Below are positions 45,450 to 53,153 of a DNA stretch of 64,000 bases, one piece after another (within the stretch, counting starts at the first letter, position 1; each line of letters opens with the position of its first letter). This stretch comes from Myxococcus eversor (GTDB lineage: Bacteria; Myxococcota; Myxococcia; Myxococcales; Myxococcaceae), in assembly GCF_010894455.1 (NCBI RefSeq), contig NZ_JAAIXY010000026.1, positions 1 through 64,000 of the forward strand. Reading direction: 5' to 3'. A program made the translations under genes and the position numbers. The notes beneath the pieces were generated by a model that saw only the letters and a list, made by a program, of their open reading frames with translations, was not told the DNA's origin and ran no database searches.

Positions 45450-45974
45450 ATGAACCGACTGCTGGGTGTGCTGGTGATGTGCATGGCGATGGCGGCGTCC
45501 GCGGAGGAGGCCGGAGGACTGGCGTGGACGGCGCCCGCGGAGTGGGCGGCGCAGGGTGAGCGACCGATGCGCGCGGCGACGTACAAGCTGCCGGCGGCGA
45601 AGGGGGACACGGAGGGCGGGGAGTTGGCGGTCTTCTACTTCGGGCAGGGGCAGGGCGGCGCGGTGGACGCCAACGTGAAGCGGTGGCTGGGCCAGTTCCA
45701 GACGGCGGATGGCAAGCCGGTGGACAAGGTCGCCAAGACGAAGGCGGAGAAGCTCAACGGGATGCCGGTGACGACGGTGGACGTGAAGGGCACGTACATG
45801 GGCGGCGGGCCGATGATGGGCCCCTCCACGCCGAAGCCCGGATTCCGTCTGCTGGGGGCGATTGTGGAGGGCCCCGAGGGCGCCCTCTTCTTCAAGCTGA
45901 CGGGCCCGGAGAAGACGGTGGCGGCCTCGGAGAAGTCCTTCCGCAAGCTGCTGGAGTCGGTGAAGAAGAAGTAG
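45450..45974 (+). CDS. small secreted protein of unknown function
   Basis: 174 aa from ATG 45450. Signal peptide (hydrophobic core, ending AASAEEA). The mature protein has a two-layer pattern: LAWTAPAEWAAQGERPMR, LAVFYFGQGQGG, GMPVTTVDVKGTY and FFKLTGPEKTV, resembling small periplasmic proteins with one alpha+beta domain. No known family. Stops one base before the end of the OmpA-type gene on the other strand. Confidence 0.65.
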   Translation: MNRLLGVLVMCMAMAASAEEAGGLAWTAPAEWAAQGERPMRAATYKLPAAKGDTEGGELAVFYFGQGQGGAVDANVKRWLGQFQTADGKPVDKVAKTKAEKLNGMPVTTVDVKGTYMGGGPMMGPSTPKPGFRLLGAIVEGPEGALFFKLTGPEKTVAASEKSFRKLLESVKKK

Positions 45975-46790
45975 CTAGCGCGTGTCCCGGGCCGTCTTGA
46001 GGGCGGCCTTCTTCGCGGGCAGCTCCGGAATCAGCAACACCTCGATGCGCCGGTTTCGCGCGCGGCCCTGAGGGGTGGCGTTGGCGGACACCGGCCGCGT
46101 CTCCCCGTAGCCGGCGGCGATCATCCTGCGAGAGCGCACGCCGCCCTGTTCCTCCAGGAAGCGCACCACGTTGACGGCGCGCGCCACGGACAGCTCCCAG
46201 TTGGTGGGGAAGGTGGCCTGAAGCTTCTGCGACGGCGGCGAGTCATCCGTGTGGCCCGACACCTGGATGGCCTTGTCGTCGACCTTGGCCAGCACGCCGC
46301 CCAGCCGCTTGAGGACCTCCTGGCCGCGCTTGCTGATGCTCGCGTCGCCGGAGTCGAAGAGCACCTTGTCCACCAGGTCCACCTGGATGCGACCCTTGGC
46401 TTGAGACAGCTTGATGGCGCCCTCGGCAATCTCGGCCTTCATCTTGTCCTGCAGGTCGTCGTAGGTGTCCTTGAGCTTGGCCAGCTCCGCCTCCTGCTCC
46501 TGCACCGTCTGGGAGAGCTGCTCCTTCTCCGTGCTGAGCTGCTCCTTCTCCGAGGACAGCTTCGCGTGCTCCGCCTCCAGCGCGGCGTACTTCTCCTCCA
46601 GTTGCTTGCGCGCGGCCTCCGCGTCACGCGTGCGCGCCGTGGCCTCGTCCGCCAGCTTGCGTGCTTCCTCCGCCTGGGCCTGCGCCTGCGCCGAGCCCCG
46701 GTGCGCCAGGTACAGCACTCCGCCCGCGAGCAGCACCACCAGCACCGTCACCAGCCAGGGCACCCAGGCCCGCCCTCGCTCCGCTTGCAT
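45975..46790 (-). CDS. OmpA/MotB-type peptidoglycan-binding protein with coiled coil
   Basis: 271 aa; ATG 46790 preferred (GGGAGG 6 bp away). One N-terminal TM helix (~12-32), a coiled coil with Glu/Lys/Leu/Ala heptads (~35-130), then an OmpA-like domain with DLVDKVLFDSGDASISKRG, VSGHTDDSPP, the NWELSVARA motif and GARNRR-like GRARNRRIEV. This resembles MotB-like or Pal-like proteins that tether an envelope structure to peptidoglycan. Inner-membrane anchor with periplasmic domain inferred. No partner stator gene is adjacent. Confidence 0.85.
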   Translation of the reverse strand: MQAERGRAWVPWLVTVLVVLLAGGVLYLAHRGSAQAQAQAEEARKLADEATARTRDAEAARKQLEEKYAALEAEHAKLSSEKEQLSTEKEQLSQTVQEQEAELAKLKDTYDDLQDKMKAEIAEGAIKLSQAKGRIQVDLVDKVLFDSGDASISKRGQEVLKRLGGVLAKVDDKAIQVSGHTDDSPPSQKLQATFPTNWELSVARAVNVVRFLEEQGGVRSRRMIAAGYGETRPVSANATPQGRARNRRIEVLLIPELPAKKAALKTARDTR

Positions 46791-46833
46791 CAAGACCTCC
46801 CAGGGGGATGTATGCGAGCCACCGTAACGACGA

Positions 46834-46864
46834 CACCCGGGTGCGCCTCAAGGCGTCCCGGGTG
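46834..46864 (-). terminator. probable terminator downstream of the patatin gene
   Basis: Perfect inverted repeat CACCCGGG / CCCGGGTG (46834-46841 and 46857-46864) with nested GCC/GGC pairing, 58 bp beyond the patatin stop on the minus strand. No strong U-tract. Confidence 0.5.
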
Positions 46865-46921
46865 CGTGAAGGTGTCTGGAGGTTCAACCTTGCAGCGGGG
46901 GCGCAAGCCCCGCACGGTGTG

Positions 46922-48916
46922 TCAGAAAGGGAACCAGGAAGGACGCACGCTGCGCACGTCACTCAGCGTGTGAGACAGCTGGGCGCCGAAGTCGTTGAAC
47001 GCCTGGCCATCCAGCCAGATGGACTCAATCTGTTTCTGGCCGAGCTTCACTTCGTGACGTTTGCCATTGGCGGCGGTGGCGACGACGGTGTCTCCGCCGT
47101 TGTACGTGACCTGGAACTTCTCGCCCCAGATTTCGACGGGCTCGCTGAACTTCAGGTCCTTGGGGACCTGCGTCACCATGTTGGTGCCGCGCGAGCCGGG
47201 GACCTTCATGTCGTCCATGAACTCGCGGAGGAAGTCGCGCGTCACTTCGCGCGTCTGTCCATCCAGGATGGGGTCCACCTTGTTGTCGTAGCCGAAGCCC
47301 AGCACGCTGTTGGACTGCTTGGGGTTGTCCAGGTTCCACGTGGGGACGCTGAGCATGAACTGGTTGGCGCCCGGCTTCGCCTTGTCGCGCCAGTCCTGGG
47401 CCTCGGTGGCGTTGTCCTTGAGCAGGGCCAGGCCGTTGAAGCCGTTCCACACCACGTCATCCGTGTCGAGCTGGCCGGTGGGCAGGGGCTTGGGCTGGGC
47501 GGTGCCGTTGGACGGGTGCGTGCCGCCGCGCGTCTGGAGCGACGCGCCAATCTGCGGCAGGTCGTTCTTGTTGTAGCCCATGGGCAGGTTGTCCAGCGTG
47601 CCGCCGTCCACCAGGTGCATCTGCCGACCGGTGACGGGGTCCACCAGTTGCACGGGCTCGAAGACGCCGGGGATGGCCATGGAGGCGCGCATGGCGAGCG
47701 CCACGGGCGTGTCCGGCGTCGTCTCCTGGCTGAAGACGAAGATGCGGTCCTGCGCGCTCTTGAAGCCGCCGTTGGGGACGGCGCTGTCGTAGGCCTTGGC
47801 GGCGACGAGCTGGAGGGGAATCTTGAGGTCGGCGAACGTGACGGGCCGGTCGGTGATTCCGGTCAGCTCGCGCAGCTTCTGGTCGAAGAGGTCATACGCG
47901 GCCTGGCCGTTGAGCAGGCCACCGTCGTTCATGTCCAGGTCGAGGTCATACAGCTTGCCCAGGCGCGGATCCTTGGCCACGTCCTCCACCTGCTTCGGCG
48001 TGGCGCCCGTGGCGGCGAACGCGGCGGCGATGGAGCCGGCGGACGTGCCCGTGAGGCTCACCGGCACCACGCCCATCTCGCGCATCTCCGTCAGCATGGC
48101 CGCGTAGCGCTTGCCCTTGCCGCCACCGCCCTCCAGGCTCAGGTGCACGCCCATGGGCTCGCCGCCCTGCACCGGCATGCCCGCCTCGGCGCGGTTCTGG
48201 GCGACGGAGGCGGTGTACTCGGCGGCCTTCTTCGCGTCGCCCCCCGCGACGATGTCCAGCGCCGCGGGCGGCTTCGTCACCGGCGTGCCCGTGGGGAAGC
48301 GGCTGGCGTGGACCTGGCCGTTGGGAAGCTCCTTCGCCAGGAACTGCGGGTCCAACCAGAGCGAGCCCGGGCGCGGCGCGGTGGCCTTCGTGTAGCCCGT
48401 CTGCTGCGTCAGCGCCCCTTCCGCCTTCTCCAGCGCCGCCTTCACCTGCGCGTAGCGCGGGTGCGTGGAGGGCAGCATGTCCAGCTGCGCCGACAGCGAG
48501 CGCACCTGGCCCAGCGTGTCGCGGAACTGCTGGGTCTGCTCGACGAGCTGCTTGCCCTGCTTGTCGTCAATCTTGGGGGGCAGGACGCGCTCGAGGACCT
48601 TGCGAAGGTCGCCCAGGTCCACGTCCAGCAGCTTGTTGAGCGGAATCTGGAGCGGCTTGCCGGTGAGGGTGATGCCCTCCCAGGGCTTGCCGCCGGTGCC
48701 GGCGAGCTGGGGCAGGCCCAGCTTGGAGAGGTCCGGCAGCTTCGCCTCGAAGCGGTCCACCACCTGGTTGGCCACGCGGGCGACGTTCTGCAGGCCCTGG
48801 CCCATCCGCTCAATCAGGTTGGGCTTGGGGGCCTCCACCTTCTGCGGCTGCACGGGCTCCGGGGCTCGACGCGGTGCGGCGGAAGGCGTGGAGGAAGGCG
48901 GGGTCTTGATGCTCAT
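46922..48916 (-). CDS. patatin-like phospholipase without signal peptide
   Basis: 664 aa. The patatin core starts with the oxyanion loop EGGGGKGKR (~262-270), the nucleophile elbow G290-T-S-A-G294 (Ser292) and the catalytic Asp in LVDGGTLDN (~435). The first ~250 residues are a Pro-rich and helical extension, and ~550-664 is a further tail; both are unusual compared with ~300 aa patatins. No signal peptide, so it either acts on cytosolic membranes/lipids or is exported by a one-step machine such as type VI or III secretion. The N-terminal extension could be the export signal or a regulatory domain. Confidence 0.85.
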   Translation of the reverse strand: MSIKTPPSSTPSAAPRRAPEPVQPQKVEAPKPNLIERMGQGLQNVARVANQVVDRFEAKLPDLSKLGLPQLAGTGGKPWEGITLTGKPLQIPLNKLLDVDLGDLRKVLERVLPPKIDDKQGKQLVEQTQQFRDTLGQVRSLSAQLDMLPSTHPRYAQVKAALEKAEGALTQQTGYTKATAPRPGSLWLDPQFLAKELPNGQVHASRFPTGTPVTKPPAALDIVAGGDAKKAAEYTASVAQNRAEAGMPVQGGEPMGVHLSLEGGGGKGKRYAAMLTEMREMGVVPVSLTGTSAGSIAAAFAATGATPKQVEDVAKDPRLGKLYDLDLDMNDGGLLNGQAAYDLFDQKLRELTGITDRPVTFADLKIPLQLVAAKAYDSAVPNGGFKSAQDRIFVFSQETTPDTPVALAMRASMAIPGVFEPVQLVDPVTGRQMHLVDGGTLDNLPMGYNKNDLPQIGASLQTRGGTHPSNGTAQPKPLPTGQLDTDDVVWNGFNGLALLKDNATEAQDWRDKAKPGANQFMLSVPTWNLDNPKQSNSVLGFGYDNKVDPILDGQTREVTRDFLREFMDDMKVPGSRGTNMVTQVPKDLKFSEPVEIWGEKFQVTYNGGDTVVATAANGKRHEVKLGQKQIESIWLDGQAFNDFGAQLSHTLSDVRSVRPSWFPF

Positions 48917-49088
48917 CGCGGAGGCTCCACGGGGGGCGCGTCGAGGGGGTGGCGGTCTGCCTGGGGATTATCGCGCGGAAGGCGCCCCGGGTTGTGTGTC
49001 GCCTTTCGGAAGTCGCATCGGCCCGGCAAGGCCCTTGCTTAGGGATGGATCAGAGGCGCCTGACGCCTGCTTTTTCTGGAGGCCTTCC

Positions 49089-49412
49089 GTGACGATGTGC
49101 CGCAGCCCTGAGTTCGAGATGCTCGTTGCCCATGCCGTGACGCTCTTTCCCGAGGACACCGTCCTCTCGGCGCTTCAGGTGATGCACCGCCACGGGGTGC
49201 ACGCGCTCCCCGTGGTGGATGGCCACAACGGAGCGTGGTTGGGCGAGGTGTCCCAGCACGAGCTGCAGCGCCTGTCGGCCTTCGCGCCGCTGGCGCGGCT
49301 GGCTGAAATTCTGACCGCCAAGGCGCTGGCGAGCACGGAAGAAAAGACCGCCGTGTCCACGCCGGCCTCGGCGCTGCTGCTCCACGCGCCCGCGCAGCGG
49401 TGGCTGCATTGA
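49089..49412 (+). CDS. small CBS-domain protein
   Basis: 107 aa from GTG 49089, chosen because TGGAGG at 49077-49082 is well spaced; ATG 49095 is in frame but too far. One CBS-type unit: MLVAHAVTLFPEDTVLSALQ and MHRHGVHALPVVDGHNGAWL, with helix after it. Family knowledge: CBS motifs bind adenosine nucleotides in pairs; a single motif would need dimerisation. Function unknown, cytosolic. It precedes the putative riboswitch. Confidence 0.65.
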   Translation: MTMCRSPEFEMLVAHAVTLFPEDTVLSALQVMHRHGVHALPVVDGHNGAWLGEVSQHELQRLSAFAPLARLAEILTAKALASTEEKTAVSTPASALLLHAPAQRWLH

Positions 49413-49540
49413 GCCGCGCGCGAGCAGGTGGCCGGGGGACACAGGAGGCGAGCCTCCGGGGTGGTACGAACGAGCAGGCGGCCCGTGCTCCTTCCGGCAC
49501 CGCTCGCGCGACCTCGCGCTCCTCTCAGGAGGCTCGCGAA

Positions 49541-49620
49541 GTGACTGGGGACCGGCTGACGGCTAGCACCGGGGGGTGGGCTCAAAAACCACCGGGGAGA
49601 CCACAGCCTGTTCCCGGTGG
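49541..49620 (+). promoter_or_regulatory. candidate ZTP(pfl)-like riboswitch upstream of the nucleotidyltransferase
   Basis: The leader contains GTGACTGG (49541-49548) and, further on, the hairpin GGTGG (49575-49579) / CCACC (49589-49593) followed directly by GGGGAG (49594-49599). GGTGGG-loop-ACCACCGGGGAG matches the conserved core of ZTP riboswitches as I remember it. A closing stem GGCTG (49554-49558) / CAGCC (49604-49608) encloses it. The 3' pseudoknot strand (CCGCCTGGGC in the known class) is not clearly present. The match could be chance in G+C-rich DNA. Confidence 0.4.
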
Positions 49621-49669
49621 CCCCGGGCCAGCTGGCACTCGATTCCCCGGGGGACGGAGGAGGCTTGGT

Positions 49670-50365
49670 ATGAAGGCAGTGGCGATCATCCTCGCAGCGG
49701 GCGAGGCCCGGCGGATGGCCCACCCCAAGGCGCTCATCCTGCACGAAGGCGACAAGAGCTTCCTTCAGTCGCTGGCGTCGACCTTTGGCAAGGCGGGATG
49801 CAGTGTGCTGGGTGTGGTGGGGAAGGATGCTGAGGCCGTGCGCGAGCAGCATCCGGGGCTGGACCTGGTGGAGTCCGAGCAGTGGAAGGACAGCCAGATG
49901 GTCTCGGTGAAGGTGGGGTTGGACGCGGCGATGGAGGCCGGAGCGGACGTCGTGCTCCTGCATCCGGTGGACATGCCAGCGCTCCGCGCCACCACGGTGA
50001 AGTCGTTGCTCAAGTTGATGGGGGAAGCGGAGGAGGCGCTGCGTCCGGAGTTCGAAGGGGCACCTGGCTGGCCGGTGTTGCTGTCGCGCGCGGCGGCGGA
50101 GCGGCTGCGCGCTGAGTCGGGCGAGCAGCTCGAGGCGGTGCTGAAGAACATGAAGGTGCGCCGGGTGCCGCTGAAGGACCCGGGCGTGATTGTGAACATC
50201 AACGGGCCGGAGACGTACGAGCGGTTGTTCGGCTCGGAGCCGAAGCTGGCGCCGCCTCCCAAGCGCCGAGGCACCGGCAAGCGGCCGTCCTCGGGGCTCA
50301 CCACGGTGGCGGACATTGGCGGTGGGGGCGGTTCGGTCCCCATGGCCGCGGCATCTGACGAGTAG
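49670..50365 (+). CDS. MobA-like nucleotidyltransferase family protein
   Basis: 231 aa from ATG 49670 with GGAGGAGG 8 bp upstream. N-terminal nucleotide-binding motif AIILAAGEARRMAHPKAL, close to the LAAGxxxRMGxxK of MobA/MocA-type enzymes, then VVLLHPVDMPALR for the metal-binding Asp region and GWPVLLSR. The C-terminal ~45 residues are Pro/Arg/Gly-rich and extra. Such enzymes transfer nucleotides to molybdopterin or sugar phosphates; the exact substrate cannot be deduced. Located just behind the candidate riboswitch leader. Confidence 0.78.
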   Translation: MKAVAIILAAGEARRMAHPKALILHEGDKSFLQSLASTFGKAGCSVLGVVGKDAEAVREQHPGLDLVESEQWKDSQMVSVKVGLDAAMEAGADVVLLHPVDMPALRATTVKSLLKLMGEAEEALRPEFEGAPGWPVLLSRAAAERLRAESGEQLEAVLKNMKVRRVPLKDPGVIVNINGPETYERLFGSEPKLAPPPKRRGTGKRPSSGLTTVADIGGGGGSVPMAAASDE

Positions 50366-50417
50366 AAGCTGGAGGGCCGGGGCTCCCTGTCGTGGGCGGC
50401 TCCGGCCCGCCGTGTTG

Positions 50418-51341
50418 CTAGAAGGTCAGGCCCAGGCCGAAGTACGGCCCGCCGAAGCCTTCCTCGTGTTCGACGCCGTCCACGTGTCCGGCGTCGTTGA
50501 GGTACAGCGCGCGCCAGCCGCCGCGCAGGTTGAAGGTGCCCAGGTGCAGGGCGAGGCCCGCCTGGGCGTCCACCTGGCGGTGCGGAAAGGGCGTGGCGTT
50601 CAGACGCGCCTCCAGGTCAATCGGCGAGGCGCCGATGCAGGCCTCCACGGACGCGCCGAAGCTGGGGCCCACGAAGATGATGTTGGCGGCGTGGGCGCTC
50701 GTCAGGCCCGCTTCCACGCGCATGCGTCCCCGGGAGCTGGCCCACAAGGCCGCCGTCACCCGCGCGCTCAGGAGCGTGATTCGGTCCACCTTGTCGGAGC
50801 CGTCGTCCGCGTCGAGCGTCATGCCGGTGATGCGGGTGTCCAACCCCATGCGCCGGCCCTCCATGGCCATGAAGACGCTCATGGCGCCTCCATCCTTGAG
50901 CCAGTCCGTCTGCGCGCCCAGGCGCACCAGCAGCGGCACGGGCTCATCTCGTCGGCGCTCGGCGCGGGCGGTGGCGTTCAGCCGGGACGAGGAGGCCGCG
51001 GCCCCCGCGATGCCCACGCCGACGATGCCCGTGCTCGAGGGCACGTGGGCCCGTCGCCGCCTCCGGGGCGCGTCGTCTTGTTGTGCGTCACGCTCCTTGC
51101 CGATGGCCGTGGCGGGGTGCTCGCGCGCCGTGCGCCCGGCGTTGGAGTCCTGACCGGCGGGCGAGGCGGGGTGCTCCCGGGGGGGTGCGTCCGGGCGGCT
51201 CGCGCTCCGCTCCGGGCGGGAGGGTCCTCCGCTGGAGGACGTGGGGGTGGAGCGCTTGCCGAAGCGGGCCTCGGCGGGGGCTGAGCCCAGCAGGAGGGTG
51301 GCGGTGAGCGCGGAGCCGAGCACGGCCTTCGATGAGGGCAA
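50418..51341 (-). CDS. exported protein of unknown function, paralogue 1
   Basis: 307 aa, starting at TTG 51341; GAGGAG lies 6 bp upstream, and the paralogue at 52.1 kb has the same arrangement with GTG. Signal peptide ending APAEA, then RFGKRSTPTSS, a basic low-complexity linker, and a C-terminal ~190-residue beta-rich domain with alternating strands (VFMAMEGRRMGLD, EACIGASPIDLEARLN, GFGGPYFGLGLTF) that looks like a small outer-membrane beta-barrel. About half the C-terminal domain is shared with the paralogue. The two flank a response regulator. Confidence 0.7.
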   Translation of the reverse strand: MPSSKAVLGSALTATLLLGSAPAEARFGKRSTPTSSSGGPSRPERSASRPDAPPREHPASPAGQDSNAGRTAREHPATAIGKERDAQQDDAPRRRRRAHVPSSTGIVGVGIAGAAASSSRLNATARAERRRDEPVPLLVRLGAQTDWLKDGGAMSVFMAMEGRRMGLDTRITGMTLDADDGSDKVDRITLLSARVTAALWASSRGRMRVEAGLTSAHAANIIFVGPSFGASVEACIGASPIDLEARLNATPFPHRQVDAQAGLALHLGTFNLRGGWRALYLNDAGHVDGVEHEEGFGGPYFGLGLTF

Positions 51342-51681
51342 GGTCCACTCCTCTTCCTGGCGGGGGACAACGGGGGAGCGACATTCAAGGGTCGCCGGCC
51401 CCGCGCGGCCATGGCCCCCGGGGGTGGGCGGGCGTTGTCCAATCGCGCTTGTATGACTTCGGGCAGCGGGGCGCGCGTCGAGTGAGCACGGCCCGACACG
51501 TGGGAGGAATTGCCTTTCACCGGCCGACGCTCGCCATGCATCCCTGGCCTCGGCGCCCCATCTCTGCCTCCATGGGGGACCGGGCCTATGTGCCTGTCCG
51601 GGGCGGGCGGATGCTCACGGTTCGACAGTGAGCGGAAGCCCGGCGGCGTGACACGTGTCAGCGAGCGACGGAGGCACTAGG
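51342..51681. other. intergenic region between the paralogue and the response regulator
   Basis: About 340 bp, divergent promoter region. No gene supported; short frames are Pro/Arg shadows. No operator repeat recognised. Confidence 0.35.
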
Positions 51682-52092
51682 GTGGCAATCGTGACCCATG
51701 TGGTGATGCAACCAACCGTGCTCCTGGTGGAGGACGACCCGGACCTGCGGGGGGTGATGGCGGAAGCGCTCCAGGACGAAGGCTACGAGGTGGCCATGGC
51801 CATCAACAGCCGTGAGGCCCTGCGCGTGCTCGTGTCGCTGGAGGTGCCGTGTCTGGTGTTGGTGGACCTGGAGACGCCGCGCGTGCAGGGGCTGGGCCTG
51901 CTTGAGACCTTGGGCAAGGATTCGCGCTTCGCGCAGTCGCGCGTGGTGGTCATGTGCGCGGAGTCGAGACCCTGTCCGGAGGGCGTGGTGGCGATGTTGC
52001 GCAAGCCGGTGCGGCTCAAGGACCTGCTGGCCGCGGTCCAGGCGCACTGCCCGGGGCCCCAGCCTGAGGTGTCCCGAAGGGTCAGTAGGTGA
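51682..52092 (+). CDS. stand-alone receiver-domain response regulator
   Basis: 136 aa; GTG 51682 has GGAGG 7 bp upstream, ATG 51706 is the alternative. Receiver features: acidic pair in LLVEDDPDLR, phosphoacceptor D62 in VLVDLETP, and the Lys of MLRKPVR. No output domain, so it acts by protein contact or as a phosphate relay. It is flanked by the two exported paralogues on the opposite strand; its 3' end overlaps that of paralogue 2 by 11 bp. Confidence 0.85.
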   Translation: MAIVTHVVMQPTVLLVEDDPDLRGVMAEALQDEGYEVAMAINSREALRVLVSLEVPCLVLVDLETPRVQGLGLLETLGKDSRFAQSRVVVMCAESRPCPEGVVAMLRKPVRLKDLLAAVQAHCPGPQPEVSRRVSR

Positions 52093-52951
52093 GGCCCAGG
52101 CCGAAGTAGGGGCCGTGGAAGCTGTCGCGGTGGGCGACGCCGTCCACGTGGCCCGCGTCGTCCAGCAGCATGCCCCGGTAGCCGCCGCGCAGCACCAGCG
52201 CGCCCAGGTGCAGCGCCAGCGCGGCGCTCGCGTCCACCTGGCGGTAGGGGAAGGGCGTCACCTGCGTGCGCGCCTCGAAGTCCAGCGGGCCGGCCAGGCA
52301 CGCCTCGAACGACATGCCCAGGCTGGGGCCCACGAAGGAGATGTCCGGCGCGCTCGCGGTGCTCACACCGGCTTCCGCGCGCAGGCGGACGCGCTCCAGG
52401 GAGACGAGCGCCCAGGTGAGGTGCGCCTCGAACAGGGTGATGCTGTCCGAATCAGAGGAGCCGTCGTCGGCGTCCACGCTGATGCCGGTGACGCGCGCGT
52501 CCACGCCGAAGCGCCGGCCCTCCAGGCCGATGAAGAGGTCACCCGCGCCGCCGCTGTTGACGGGGCCGGCCTGGAAGCCGACGCGGAAGGACAGGGGCGC
52601 CGCGTGACGCTCCTGCCGCACCTCACCCCGGTGCCGGGGCTCGTCCACCACCATCAACCGGTGGTTGCCGCCGGTGAGCACGAAGGCGAGGAAGCCGATG
52701 CCGTCCGCGACGTCCGACGCGACATGACGGCTGTTGTTGTTGCGGCGCCGGCGTGGCCGGTCGTCGTCATCGTCGGAGTCCGACTGGCCCACCGGCGTGG
52801 CCTCGTGCGTGTCGTCCTTCTTGTCGTCGTCCTTCTTCGAATCGCTCTGCGAAGGACGGGAACGCTTGCCGAAGCGCGCCTCGGCGGACGTCGAGCCCAG
52901 CATCAATCCCAGGGCAAGCACGGCGCTCAGGACGGAACGGAAAGGGAACAC
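52082..52951 (-). CDS. exported protein of unknown function, paralogue 2
   Basis: 289 aa from GTG 52951 with GAGGAG 6 bp upstream. Signal peptide ending TSAEA, then RFGKRSRPSQSD, a strongly charged linker (Asp/Lys-rich, then RPRRRRNNN), and a C-terminal beta-rich barrel-like domain ending HGPYFGLGLTY. It aligns with the gene at 50.4-51.3 kb in leader (EARFGKRS), domain layout and tail (AGHVDGV, GPYFGLGLT). Local duplication is the simplest explanation. Outer-membrane location is inferred from the alternating strands and aromatic end. Confidence 0.72.
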   Translation of the reverse strand: MFPFRSVLSAVLALGLMLGSTSAEARFGKRSRPSQSDSKKDDDKKDDTHEATPVGQSDSDDDDDRPRRRRNNNSRHVASDVADGIGFLAFVLTGGNHRLMVVDEPRHRGEVRQERHAAPLSFRVGFQAGPVNSGGAGDLFIGLEGRRFGVDARVTGISVDADDGSSDSDSITLFEAHLTWALVSLERVRLRAEAGVSTASAPDISFVGPSLGMSFEACLAGPLDFEARTQVTPFPYRQVDASAALALHLGALVLRGGYRGMLLDDAGHVDGVAHRDSFHGPYFGLGLTY

Positions 52952-53153
52952 GGTGGACTCCTCGGCGGGGTGGCCGGAACCAGGCAACGCGAGTCAGGAC
53001 GACTGACCGCCTGCTTTATTCATACACCCGGGGTGTACGGGATGCGCACCGCCCCCCTGGCCGGACGCCTTCCTCGCGGGCCCACCGCGCCCAGGTGCCC
53101 GGGAGGTTCAAACCGACACCCCCGGGCCCGGCTTGGAGCCTGGAGCGGGGCTC

